Below are positions 1 to 9,759 of a DNA stretch of 64,000 bases, piece by piece. The DNA is taken from contig WEDG01004538.1 of the NCBI GenBank assembly GCA_017591395.1, positions 1 to 64,000 on the forward strand, in the 5' to 3' direction. A program made the position numbers and the translations under genes. Origin of the DNA: Schistocephalus solidus. Its lineage: Eukaryota > Platyhelminthes > Cestoda > Diphyllobothriidea > Diphyllobothriidae. Numbering within the stretch: position 1 is the first letter of the stretch; every line of letters starts with the position of its first letter. The notes under the pieces are model-generated. The model made no database searches and was not told where the DNA came from. It was given only the letters and a program-made list of their open reading frames with translations.

Positions 1-1
1 A

Positions 2-307
2 GCCCGTGGCTCAATGGTAGAGCCTTTGACTCAAATACCAAAGGTCGCGGGTTCGAATCCCAGGTGTGCTACACTTGGGATTGGGTATGACTGGCTGATG
101 ACGGCTAGTAAGCCAGAAATGGCCATTCCGGTCTCCCTTTGCTCCTTTGTCGGTTCCATTCCACCATATGCTGACGTCGCTATGCGACCGCCTGCGAGAG
201 CTCTAGTCTGAGCTCAGGGCACAACGGAACATGCATGTTCCTTAAGCAGATCGGTGAGCCCCCACACTGTCATCATATTCCCGATCACAACTGACAAAAT
301 CAAACGA
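2..307 (+). repeat. Array monomer 1 (type A)
   Basis: Type A is marked by GGTCGCGGG before the B box. The A-box side is altered (AGAGCCTTTGAC instead of AGAGCGTTCGAC). Hammerhead core at 95-119, with stem II loop AGTA instead of AATA. The 16-bp palindrome is at 226-241. Confidence 0.85.
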
Positions 308-612
308 GCCCGTAGCTCAATGTTAGAGCGTTCGACTCAAATATCAAAAGGTTGCGGGTTCGAATCCCAGGTGTGCCACACTTGGGATTGGGTATGACTG
401 GCTGATGACGGCTAATAAGCCAGAAATGGCCATTCCGGTCTCCCTATGTCTTTGTCGGTTCCATTTCATCATATGCTACACGTCGCTATGCGACCGCCTG
501 CGAGAGCTCTAGTCTGAGTTCCAGGGCAAAACGGAACATGCATGTTCCTTAAGCAGATCGGTGAGCCCCACACTATCATCATATTTCCCGATCACAGCCG
601 ACAAAACAACGA
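308..612 (+). repeat. Array monomer 2 (type B)
   Basis: Type B is marked by GGTTGCGGG before the B box. The A box reads TAGCTCAATGT and there is one extra A in the anticodon-loop region. Hammerhead core at 402-426. Confidence 0.85.
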
Positions 613-920
613 GTCCCGTGGCTCAATGGTAGAGCGTTCGACTCAAATACCAAAGGTCGCGGGTTCGAATCCCAGGTGTGCCACACTTGGGATTGGGTAT
701 GACTGGCTGATGACGGCTAATAAGCCAGAAATGGCCATTTCCGGTCTCCCTTTGTCTTTGTCGGTTCCATTTCATCATATGCTGCACGTCGCTATGAGAC
801 CGACCTGCGAGGGCTCTATTTCTGAGCTCCAGGGCACAACGGAACATACATGTTCCTTAAGCAGATCGGTGAGCCCTCACACTATCATCATATTCCCGAT
901 CACAACCGACAAAACAACGA
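613..920 (+). repeat. Array monomer 3 (type A)
   Basis: Starts GTCCCG. Hammerhead core at 707-731. The stem III loop is one base longer (ATTTCC), a length change where a loop would tolerate it. Confidence 0.85.
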
Positions 921-1224
921 GCCCGTAGCTCAATGGTGATGCGTTCGACTTAAATATCAAAGGTTGCGGGTTCGAATCCACGTGCGCCACACTTGGGATT
1001 GGGTATGACTGGCTGATGACGGCTAATAAGCCAGAAATGGCCATTTCCGGTCTCCCTTGTCTTTGTCGGTTCCATTTCCATCATATGCTACAGTCGCTAT
1101 GCGACCGCCTGTGAGGGCTCTAGTCTGAGCTCCAGGGCACAACGGAACATGCATGTTCCTTAAGCAGATCGGTGAGCTCCCACACTGTCATCAGATTCCC
1201 GATCACAACCGACAAAACGAACGA
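921..1224 (+). repeat. Array monomer 4 (type B, damaged promoter)
   Basis: The A-box region is mutated (GGTGATGCG for GGTAGAGCG) and the base after the B box differs (AATCCACG). The hammerhead core at 1013-1037 is intact. Confidence 0.82.
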
Positions 1225-1527
1225 GCCCGTGGCTCAATGGTAGAGCGTTCGACTCAAATACCAAAGGTTGCGGGTTTGAATCCCAGGTGTGCCACACTTG
1301 GGATTGGGTATGACTGGCTGATGACGGCTAATAAGCCAGAAATGGCCATTCCAGTCTCCCTTGTCTTTGTCGGTTCCACTTCATCATATGCTACACGTCG
1401 CTATGCAACCGCCTGCGAGAGCTCTAGTCTGAGCTCCAGGGCACAACGGAACATGCATGTTCCTTAAGCGAGATCGGAGAGCCCCACACTATCATCATAT
1501 TCCCGATCACAACCGACAAAACAACGA
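1225..1527 (+). repeat. Array monomer 5 (type B)
   Basis: The B box has one change (GGTTTGAATCC). Hammerhead core at 1318-1342. The stem III 3' strand reads AGTC instead of GGTC. Confidence 0.85.
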
Positions 1528-1826
1528 GCCCGTGGCTCAATGGTAGAGCGTTCGACTCAAATACCAAAGGTCGCGGGTTCGAATCCCAGGTGTGCCAAAC
1601 TTGGGATTGGGTATAACTGGCTGATGACGGCTAATAAGCCAGAAATGGCCATTCCGGTCTCCCTTGTCTTTGTCGGTTCCATTACATCATATGCTACACG
1701 TCGCTATGCGACCGCCTGCGAGGGCTCTAGCTGAGTTCAGGGCACAACGGAACATGCATGTTCCTTAAGCAGATCGGTGAGCCCACACTATCATCATATT
1801 CCCGATCACAACCGACAAAAGAACGA
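1528..1826 (+). repeat. Array monomer 6 (type A)
   Basis: Hammerhead core at 1621-1645. It carries GTATAACTGG (not GTATGACTGG) before the core, which removes the outer G-C pair of candidate stem I. This variant recurs in monomers 8 and 10. Confidence 0.85.
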
Positions 1827-2130
1827 GCCCGTGGCTCAATGGTAGAGCGTTCGACTCAAATACCAAAGGTTGCGGTTTCGAATCCCAGGTGTGCCACACT
1901 TGGGATTGGGTATGACTGGCTGATGACGGCTAATAAGCCAGAAATGGCCATTCCGGTCTCCCTTGTCTTTGTCGGTTCCATTCCATCATATGCTACACGT
2001 CGCTATGCGACCGCCTGCGAGGGCTCTAGTCTGAGTTCCGAGGGGCACAACGGAACATGCATGTTCCTTAAGCAGATCGGTGAGCCCCACACTATCATCA
2101 TATTTCCGATCACAACCGACAAAACAATGA
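1827..2130 (+). repeat. Array monomer 7 (type B)
   Basis: Hammerhead core at 1920-1944. The B-box flank is GCGGTTTCGAATCC. With monomer 6 it forms an A-B dimer like 8-9 and 10-11. Confidence 0.85.
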
Positions 2131-2432
2131 GTCCGTGGCTCAATGGTAGAGCGTTCGACTCAAATACCAAAGGTCGCGGGTTCGAATCCCAGGTGTGCCA
2201 CACTTGGGATTGGGTATAACTGGCTGATGACGGCTAATAAGCCAGAAATGGCCATTCCGGTCTCCCTTGTCTTTGTCGGTTCCATTCCATCATATGCTAC
2301 ACGTCGCTATGCGACCGCCTGCGAGGGCTCTAGTCTGAGTTCCAGGGCACAACGGAACATGCATGTTCCTTAAGCAGATCGGTGAGCCCCACACTATCAT
2401 CATATTCCCGATCACAACCGACAAAAGAACGA
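2131..2432 (+). repeat. Array monomer 8 (type A)
   Basis: Starts GTCCGTGG. Hammerhead core at 2224-2248 with the AACTGG flank. Nearly identical to monomer 10, which points to a recent dimer duplication. Confidence 0.88.
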
Positions 2433-2735
2433 GCCCGTGGCTCAATGGTAGAGCGTTCGACTCAAATACCAAAGGTTGCGGGTTCGAATCCCAGGTGTGC
2501 CACACTTGGGATTGGGTATGACTGGCTGATGACGGCTAATAAGCCAGAAATGGCCATTCCGGTCTCCCTTTGTCTTTGTCGGTTCCATTCCATCATATGC
2601 TACACGTCGCTATGCGACCGCCTGCGAGGGCTCTAGTCTGAGTTCCAGGGCACAACGGAACATGCATGTTCCTTAAGCAGATCGGTGAGCCCCACACTAT
2701 CATCATATTTCCGATCACAACCGACAAAACAATGA
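2433..2735 (+). repeat. Array monomer 9 (type B)
   Basis: Starts GCCCGTGG after the spacer AAAGAACGA. Hammerhead core at 2526-2550 with the GACTGG flank. Nearly identical to monomer 11. Confidence 0.88.
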
Positions 2736-3037
2736 GTCCGTGGCTCAATGGTAGAGCGTTCGACTCAAATACCAAAGGTCGCGGGTTCGAATCCCAGGTG
2801 TGCCAAACTTGGGATTGGGTATAACTGGCTGATGACGGCTAATAAGCCAGAAATGGCCATTCCGGTCTCCCTTGTCTTTGTCGGTTCCATTCCATCATAT
2901 GCTACACGTCGCTATGCGACAGCCTGCGAGGGCTCTAGTCTGAGTTCCAGGGCACAACGGAACATGAATGTTCCTTAAGCAGATCGGTGAGCCCCACACT
3001 ATCATCATATTCCCGATCACAACCGACAAAAGAACGA
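2736..3037 (+). repeat. Array monomer 10 (type A)
   Basis: Starts GTCCGTGG. Hammerhead core at 2829-2853. Shares the GCCAAACTT variant with monomer 6 and the start with monomer 8. Confidence 0.88.
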
Positions 3038-3110
3038 GCCCGTGGCTCAATGGTAGAGCGTTCGACTCAAATACCAAAGGTTGCGGGTTCGAATCCCAGG
3101 TGTGCCACAC
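3038..3110 (+). promoter_or_regulatory. tRNA-like internal Pol III promoter (representative monomer)
   Basis: Box A TGGCTCAATGG (3043-3053) and box B GGTTCGAATCC (3086-3096) match the Pol III type 2 consensus and are correctly spaced. The D arm GCTC/GAGC pairs, but the acceptor and anticodon stems do not. This is therefore a tRNA-derived promoter head and not a functional tRNA. The copy at 4051 keeps the anticodon loop CTTCTAA, which suggests a tRNA-Arg(TCT)-like ancestor. Confidence 0.75.
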
Positions 3111-3124
3111 TTGGGATTGGGTAT

Positions 3125-3178
3125 GACTGGCTGATGACGGCTAATAAGCCAGAAATGGCCATTCCGGTCTCCCTTGTC
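3125..3178 (+). ncRNA. Hammerhead ribozyme-like motif (representative, type I)
   Basis: The fold proposed by eye has four parts. Core strand one is CTGATGA (3131-3137). Stem II is GGCT/AGCC (3139-3142 with 3147-3150) around loop AATA, with a C-A mismatch next to the core at 3138/3151. Core strand two is GAAA (3152-3155). Stem III is GGCC/GGTC (3157-3160 with 3166-3169) around loop ATTCC, with U3156 bulged. Stem I is GACTGG (3125-3130) with CCTTGTC (3172-3178), interrupted by a U/UU internal loop. The cut would fall after GTC (3169) or after CTC (3171). Stems II and III are closed and stem I carries the open ends, the type I layout. The C-A mismatch and the bulged U may weaken activity. The same core recurs in all eleven monomers. 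Confidence 0.72.
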
Positions 3179-3302
3179 TTTGTCGGTTCCATTCCATCAT
3201 ATGCTACACGTCGCTATGCGACCGCCTGCGAGGGCTCTAGTCTGAGTTCCAGGGCACAACGGAACATGCATGTTCCTTAAGCAGATCGGTGAGCCCCACA
3301 CT

Positions 3303-3304
<2 letters not shown>

Positions 3305-3350
<46 letters not shown>
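3305..3350. repeat. (TA)n microsatellite at array end
   Basis: About 23 TA units directly follow CACACTATCA of the last array monomer. Confidence 0.95.
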
Positions 3351-3353
<3 letters not shown>

Positions 3354-3401
3354 CTGAAATTATTAAGTGCAGGACATCCACTCAGATGATTCGGACATGA
3401 C

Positions 3402-3406
3402 TTTTT
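3402..3406 (+). terminator. First T-run after the array (possible Pol III stop)
   Basis: TTTTT at 3402-3406 is the first run of four or more Ts on the + strand downstream of the array. A Pol III transcript leaving the array could end here. Inference from sequence only. Confidence 0.3.
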
Positions 3407-3535
3407 AGGGTCAGACCCACCGAGGAGCCGAACCCCTCGTTGCTGAGTCACGCAGCAGCAGAAACATCGGCGAAACACGTGTCTGGGCTTTTAGCTAGTA
3501 CCTATGTCGGAAGTACGGTATAATATTTGTGCCCA

Positions 3536-3559
3536 ATATATATATATATATATATATAT
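3536..3559. repeat. (TA)n microsatellite
   Basis: Twelve TA units in single-copy-looking sequence. Confidence 0.9.
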
Positions 3560-4026
3560 GCCTATTGAATGTCCTCATTTTCGGTGTGGTAACACAAAGT
3601 ATAATCACACAAGTTTCTTGCTGCTTTTTTGGTACAAAACGTCACACATTTTCAGAACTTAATTTTTAAACTGAAGCTGGCCTTATTTTCCTGGAAACAA
3701 TGCAATTTCTCATACCTGATTTTCCAGAACGCAAAACCAACTTTTCCGTTCTCTCAAAAGATATATTGAAACTTTTTCCGTCTAATATTAATGCCCGTTT
3801 ATAATGCAACGCAGAGAAACCAAATGTTTTGAACAGGAGCTTTCAATAGCGTAGGACAATTTCTGGATAGCAAAAAACGTTAGATTTTGCCCTGTTTTGC
3901 TCCGTTTTTTCTTAAATGAACAGATCTGAAGTTAACTCCTCATTAGTGAACAGCTTTCTGTGCGATACTACCACCTGAAATTTTGATCCCGGCATTTCAT
4001 GCGTTAGACAGTCTACTGTATATTCC
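3560..4026. other. No feature recognised
   Basis: AT-rich unique-looking sequence with short stop-broken frames. I see nothing to support a gene. Confidence 0.6.
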
Positions 4027-4027
4027 C

Positions 4028-4215
4028 TATGTAAACAGTCAAGACCCCGAGCCTGTGGCTCAGTGGTTAGAGCGTTGGACTTCTAATCAACAGGTAATGG
4101 GTTCGAACCGTGGGTGCCGCAAAACCTGGGGCTGGGCACGTCTGGCCGATGATGGCTACTGAGCCAGAAATGGCCATTCCAGCCTCCCTTCTCTTTGTCA
4201 GTTGTGTTCTTCTGC
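4028..4215 (+). repeat. Dispersed tRNA/hammerhead SINE copy
   Basis: The tRNA-like head starts at 4051 and keeps an anticodon-like loop CTTCTAA typical of tRNA-Arg(TCT). The hammerhead core at 4146-4170 reads CCGATGA ... GAAA. One core base is changed (U4 to C), but stem II is now a full five pairs, TGGCT with AGCCA, around loop ACTG. The upstream flank TATTCCCTATGTAAACAGTC resembles the monomer 3' end. The copy lies outside the array and is clearly diverged. Confidence 0.8.
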
Positions 4216-4219
4216 AGAG

Positions 4220-5815
4220 TTCACCTTATTTGCTCCCACGCCCTGACCTCCGCAGTGGCCAGTGCCGCCAAGGCCAGTGGCCAGCCCTCGAGATCCTGTG
4301 CACAAAAAGGTTTCTCCTTCGAGTGCCTTCGGTTTTCTCCTGACAATCGGTACTTGATTTGCTTCTCGTGGTGGCCACCCACAGCTGTTTAGGTTATACA
4401 ACAGGCTAAGAGTGGTCTCACGTCAGGCATGAGGACTTTCCTGCGGGAAAGTAGCTTTCATCACCCTCCATCCCTGTATAAACTCTAGGATGTAGTCCTG
4501 TGAGGGCTAAGTAATCCATAGTCAAGATTGACAATTGTGGAAACACTTCCTTTACGTGCGTACGCAAGAATGCACGCTAACAAGTTAACTGTCATCATTC
4601 ACAAGTAGATGAAAGTAAATACGCTTTCACGCTAAATTTTTGCCAGTAAAGCAGTAGTCTCAAGGAAAAGGCCATCTTATTTTAAAAAAGGTTCAAATAT
4701 TGACCTCAATTACGCATAGATAGTAGAACTGAACTGTCACCAGAGGGGTACCACGTGCTGCTATTACTTTGTCAGTCCTCATTATCTTGGTTCCGAAAAA
4801 TGAGTCATTTATGTAGTTCGAGGCAGATACTTTCGTGCCAGTTAATCGGCGTCCACACGACTCAACCAAGTAGAGTCAACCTAAGTTAGTAAACATTACA
4901 ATCTAGCAAATTCCAGACCGGAAAGAAGGTAGTCTGGGGTGGGTTTGATGAGGTTGAGCACTACTACCTTCAGGCATGAACAGCACTGTCCTCCTGCCCA
5001 GTGATATGATCTTTAACTCTGATATTGCTCTCCACGGCTCGAAATGTAAATTCAGTTTGGTTCAGGGCGGATATTTTCCTCCATCGATCCATGCTGCTTG
5101 CCTTGCACGTACTGGCCTTCCTAAACTTCGATTACTATCTCTCTGTGTGTCATTAAATAAGCTGTTAACCCTTTTCGTACGCAATTCTATCTTTATGCTT
5201 TCGAAGTTCGAACTGTTAGTCAACTTTTTAAGTTATGTGTCCCTTTATTCGGTTCCGTCAAAGTTGCCCGTTGGCTCGTTTGAAAAGCAGGAGCTAAATG
5301 CAATCAGAAATGACTGATATGTAACTGAAAATTCGTAGCGACAGAGACAAAAAAGATTGAAATAATGCTTTCTGATTTATTTGCCAAAGGTCCCACCACT
5401 GGGGCCGCACGTTCACATCCTGCTGGCTGCGATCGGAACTGATCAACTGGGCTCTGAGATGACGCTCACCGATCTGTTGTTTTGACTCTCCTGCCTTGAG
5501 TCCTAACAAGCGGTCACAGAGGGGCGGAAAGTCAATAATTTACGAGTGTTGTCAATCTTTTCTGTGACCTCTAGGCCGGTTCTCAGGGTCAAGATGGAAC
5601 TGATCGAGTGCTTACTGGCACAAGAAGTCCACGGGGTGATCTAACAGAATAATTGCCCTTTTCTGGTAGGTAGAAGCAAAAAGACGATCCCTACAACACC
5701 CTGACTACCATGTACACAACTGTTTCACGGCGTCCGACTCGATAATGTAAGTGCACCTGTAGAAGTCACAAAAGTGCCTTTTAAACAAAGTGCGGTAGCC
5801 ATAAAATAGTGTCAG
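4220..5815. other. No feature recognised
   Basis: Mixed-composition sequence with only short open frames (the longest is about 113 codons at 4976-5317) and no domain I recognise. Confidence 0.55.
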
Positions 5816-5832
5816 TTCGGCTTTCACCATCT

Positions 5833-5848
5833 GCCCCCGTGAGGGGGC
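5833..5848. other. GC hairpin
   Basis: GCCCCC and GGGGGC face each other across a GTGA tetraloop, giving a perfect six-pair stem. No gene nearby gives it a role. Confidence 0.6.
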
Positions 5849-5904
5849 GCGGGGCGGTGAGTTGCGCCTGAATTAGCGGAACGTGATAGTTAATTTGTTT
5901 TGCA

Positions 5905-6115
5905 TCTACCACACTCTCTCCTCCTCGCCAGTTGTCATGATTAGGTCACGAAGACCGGAACCTGTACCTAGGTGTACCGACAATCCCCTCCCATGTGTGG
6001 AATTTGTTCCGTGCGCATCCCTACTAACGCCTGTCGTGCCATGATCTGGCACCCGTGTTGGTCCAACGCACCTACTGCGTGGCTCGTTTAGGAGGCACAC
6101 CATAAAACACCAATC
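5905..6115 (-). repeat. LINE 3'-tail fragment (diverged)
   Basis: Contains the complement of the tail signature (TACCACACTCTCTCC) and a stretch alignable by eye to 44200-44345 (GTGCCATGATCTGGCACCCG versus CAAGCCCTGATCTGGCCCCC). Old and weakly preserved. Confidence 0.4.
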
Positions 6116-6259
6116 TGCACAAAAACGCTGAGCTTCCAGGTTAGCCCTATGGTCCAACTTTGCATAGCCCAATTTAGGCAGCATTTTCTGGGATTGCAGG
6201 TACGTAAGAGGTACTCGCATTCTGCGTCTTCTGTGGAATTCGATCACATTCACCCGTCA

Positions 6260-9160
6260 CCTAAATGTGTTCTGATCACTTGCCTGAAACTAAGAAGAAA
6301 CCAGGTGTAACATTATCCAATCAGGAAATGTACCCGTCTCCTCTATCCAAGACAATATATTACGTATAATAAGCAGATTTCCACAGTCTATCTGAGGGCC
6401 CGATCTTTGCTAATTGTATATTGCATTAAAATCACCAGGGATGCTCAGGTCATCCTGGCATCCACTAATAAATTTACACTAACCTATTCTTCTACAGCAC
6501 ATGGCACCAATTCAGAATTTAAGGTGGACGTTCGGAAATTTGTGACCTAGAGTTAATTCTCTAATGCTGTAAAATGTCTCCTTCTGTCAAAGCCTTTCCG
6601 CCAATCAGAAAGCAATCAGACTGATTCGTAGCTTGAGAGATCCGTGGTTGTACTCCGTCCCACGGCGAAATTTCTTTCGTTTTACTGATCCCGTGTGTAG
6701 GCGGTGGTGAGGCATGCATGCTGCTGCCCCTTTTCTCTTGTTGGTGTGTTAAAATCCTGGTGAAGTGTTTCTTTTTGTGGACCTGGGGGCGTGGTGGTAA
6801 GCCTAGTTACTGATTTTCACCGTGCCCGCCACCTGCGTTCTCTTCTTGACTCTGTTATGACACTGGGTCCAAGTGGATGAAGGGGGGTGTGGTAGGTGCT
6901 ACGCAAGTATACTACCGTATAATCGAATCTATGCGCAACAGGCCCGTAAAAAATCACTGCTACTTAAATAAAACCAATACCAGTTTTGTGTTTCCATGTT
7001 CTTTAGTTATTTAGTAGTTAGTTAGTAGTAGTCAGTTAGTAGTTAGTCAGTTAGAAGTTAGTCCAGTAGCACGGGAGCCAATGGAGGTATCGCCAGTGCG
7101 CAGATGATAAAGTCGGGTCTATATTTGTCGACAAATTCTGTTGCAATAAGGCACACCATGGGAGAACATGGAGACTGAATCGCAAATATCGAGGCTTAAG
7201 AAACAGACAAGCCACACATTGGGCTTGCAGGGAGTGATTCCTCTAGACCAAGGCAGTCCGAAATACCACAGGATTAACCCTGCATATTGTTTGAAGATTT
7301 CACTAAACTCAACCAGGCTTAAAAATAATTTCGTCTCGGACGCAGACCAGTAATCGATAGTAGTAGGTTATGTACATCCCGAAGAAGGCCAGAAACCCAA
7401 TGCTTGTGTTTTGCTTTAGGCTCGACGATGGAAAAGTGTGCGATTCGCGATGGTTTCACGCCAGCACAATTATTCCTTTTACACCGATTTCGAAGCAGCA
7501 GGCTTATACCGAAGTCTGTGCGGGTGAAACCGGCAATGAAGTCGTCTCAAGGCTTTCAAGCCACTATCCGTTATGACAATCAACTTCTTGGAGCCTTTAT
7601 AACAGGTGCGTACTATCGATTTCGTAAAGTCAAACAGCAGAAAGAACAGCACATGTAATATTGCAAGGACCGTATACACCTTATATTAACCGCTGTAATG
7701 CCCCACCAATAAAACCCCTATTATCACCGGTGCCGTATTGCACAAACCTGTGGTCTCTGGCTTTCCTGGTGCTATACATAACTTACCGCTACCCAGTAAT
7801 CAAGTCGAATAACAAGCCCGTGAATCCGCTTGCCCATGCACGTCGCCCCTACTCCTATCAGACGAATTACGTTCAGAAATATTCACCTTTGCCGATCGGC
7901 TAGAAATATCCCGTAGAAAGTATTAGTCAATGGCTCATCATCAGTGCTTTCTTGGGTATACTTCGGGTGAAAGGGGACATCTGCGGTATATATCGGTTAT
8001 TTGCAAGGAGCCTTGTGAGAACGCACCACTTCTCACCGTCTCTGAATGTACCGGAGACACAAGTAAAAGCTGTTACTGATCCACAGGCGGGTTGAAAATG
8101 GCCGCGCTCTATGGCCTGTCTACTGCCTCCTGCACCTTCCCCCACCCACCCACGCCCTTCAAACGTTGGCACGTTCGACACGCTAGCGGTCGCTGCACCG
8201 TCTCGCGTACTTGCCATCCTGTCTGCTAACCCCCTTCCTCTCCCCCCCCCCCCCCTCAAATGCCTCCGGGACCCCTAAACGCCCCTGCGTGACGCCGGAC
8301 CCGGTGCGCATAGTCGGGCCCTCTTACGCCCACGCCTACGAACAGACTCAATCGACCCGATCACTACGCCACTCGCCTTGAGCCGGCGCTCGCGCGCGCG
8401 CACCGATTATCCAAAGTGCATGCAACAGCTGATGAAGCGTGCACACCGCGAGGCCGGCAAGCAAGGTCGCAGTTATAACCTCCTGAAGGGGGAAGCAATT
8501 CACGACCCAGTTTGTACTTTTTCTGTCTTTTTTTGTGTGTGTGTGTGTGTGTGTTTGTGCACGCCATTACAGCTGTTGAGCCCGCGGTCGACACCGCCCA
8601 GGGTGCGTTTCGCAAAGAGGGCAAAGAGGTGTGGTTTGGAGTTGAGAGGAATTTTCGCGTTCATCAGGCTCGATTTCCCAGTTTGACCGATGGGGTGGGG
8701 GAAGGCTCGCGCTTAGAGCAGAAACATCGTTCAGGATGCACAAAAAGAAAGCTGTTTAGCGTGTCTGACAGGAGGTACTATTAATTATTCGCACAGATGA
8801 CGAGCATGTAGAGCACAGTAGTGAGCAGTCAGCTGTTCGACGCCGCCTGAGGACCGCTTTCTTCACTGTGAGATCTGCCCTTTGTTCCGTGTTGTCTCAT
8901 TATCCATGTCGGAAATGGCAAAATATCAGAGCCTGTCAAACGTCCGGAGCAACAGACTGCGCCGCTCGCAACAAACTCATAAATGATGCTTTCCATAGAA
9001 TATTCACCATGTGTATTCTCTTGCGCAACACTGGGTTCAGTCGACGCTAGCCCATCAGCCCCGAAAAAAAAATACATTTGAAGGTTAGTTCATCCTGCAT
9101 ATTAGCCTGGTGGCAGCACACGCCATAAAATAGCAGGAAAGCAGACCATGGTAACATTGT
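6260..9160. other. No gene recognised; small simple repeats
   Basis: Holds a degenerate TTAG/TAG-rich stretch at about 7001-7064, a C14 run near 8241-8254 and a (GT)n at about 8536-8553. Open frames are short and show no recognisable domain. Confidence 0.55.
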
Positions 9161-9165
9161 TCACA

Positions 9166-9752
9166 GTGAGGAGCATGACATGTAGGGCCACCTAAACAGA
9201 ACACGGGAATTGGAATGCCCAGCCCAGCATAATTCCAGCCAGGGTAAATATTCCTGCATCCTAACCCTGACAGAAGCCAAAAACATAAGTCTACGCCATT
9301 TTCCTAATCGTAACCATAGCCCCACCCGAAACCTTAACACCACAGTTAACACTAATCCTAATCTTAACCCTAGTTTTATTTTAACGCTACGCTTACTCCT
9401 AACCCTAACCTTAATCCGAACCCTTGTTCCCTGGAGTTTAGCGCAAAGACACGGAATGGGAACACCTCACCCAATCAAAAAAGGTAGCTATGAGCATAAT
9501 TGCAGGAAGGATAAATATTCCCGTGTCAGAACCCTCCCAGTACCTCTGCCATAAACGTAAACTATAGTCCTTATCTTAACCCTAACCCTATAGTTAATAC
9601 TAACCTTAGCCTTCAACTTAAACCTAACCTTAACCTACACTTGACATTAAACCAAACACTAACTGATCTGGAATTTGGCACAAAGTCACCTGTATTGCAG
9701 GCGTTTCTTGTGCTGAGGTCCGGTTTAGGGGGCCATAGAAGTAATCCTTACC
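9166..9752. mobile_element. TIR element with telomere-like interior (internally duplicated)
   Basis: The left end (GTGAGGAGCATGACATGTAG) and right end (GGCCATAGAAGTAATCCTTA) are diverged inverted repeats of the ends seen at 37819-38137. The interior is degenerate CCCTAA-type repeat (CCTAACCCTAACCTTAATCC and similar). Two internal motifs each occur twice, about 240-265 bp apart: AGCATAATT(C/G)CAG at about 9228 and 9493, and GGAGTTTAGCGCAAAGACAC at about 9434 and 9670. This indicates an internal tandem duplication. No coding capacity, so non-autonomous if mobile. Confidence 0.6.
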
Positions 9753-9759
9753 CTTTATT

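Larger units (their letters stand above)
1..3304 (+). repeat. Tandem array of ~303-bp tRNA-derived, hammerhead-containing monomers
   Basis: Eleven head-to-tail copies are seen, with monomer starts at 2, 308, 613, 921, 1225, 1528, 1827, 2131, 2433, 2736 and 3038, so the period is 299-308 bp. The array is already running at base 1 and ends in a (TA)n tract at 3305. Each monomer has a tRNA-like head with an A box (TGGCTCAATGG) and a B box (GGTTCGAATCC). Next comes CTGATGA-N14-GAAA, the two conserved strands of a hammerhead ribozyme core. The distal part holds the 16-bp palindrome GGAACATGCATGTTCC. I find no TTTT on the + strand inside the array, so Pol III should read through from unit to unit. 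Tandem SINE-like satellites with Pol III boxes and type I hammerheads are known from schistosomes (SM-alpha). That this array is an equivalent is my inference. Confidence 0.9.
3038..3304 (+). repeat. Array monomer 11 (type B, terminal)
   Basis: Last unit of the array. A box 3043-3053, B box 3086-3096, hammerhead 3125-3178, palindrome 3261-3276. It stops at CACACTATCA and runs straight into (TA)n. The same breakpoint is seen next to the copy at 62932. Confidence 0.88.

Noticed and set aside
2..74. Genuine tRNA genes in tandem
   Set aside because: A and B boxes are good, but acceptor and anticodon stems do not pair. Best read as tRNA-derived promoters.
14..3280. Many short open frames in the array with shared protein text (for example VERSTQIPKVAGSNPRC)
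   Set aside because: They are translations of the tRNA-like head and ribozyme region repeated every ~303 bp, on both strands, with no coding signature.
1..3304. CRISPR array
   Set aside because: Repeat units are ~303 bp with no short repeat/spacer alternation, and the DNA is eukaryotic in character.
9340..9640. True interstitial telomere or chromosome end
   Set aside because: The CCCTAA-like units are strongly degenerate and lie inside an element with inverted ends seen at other loci.
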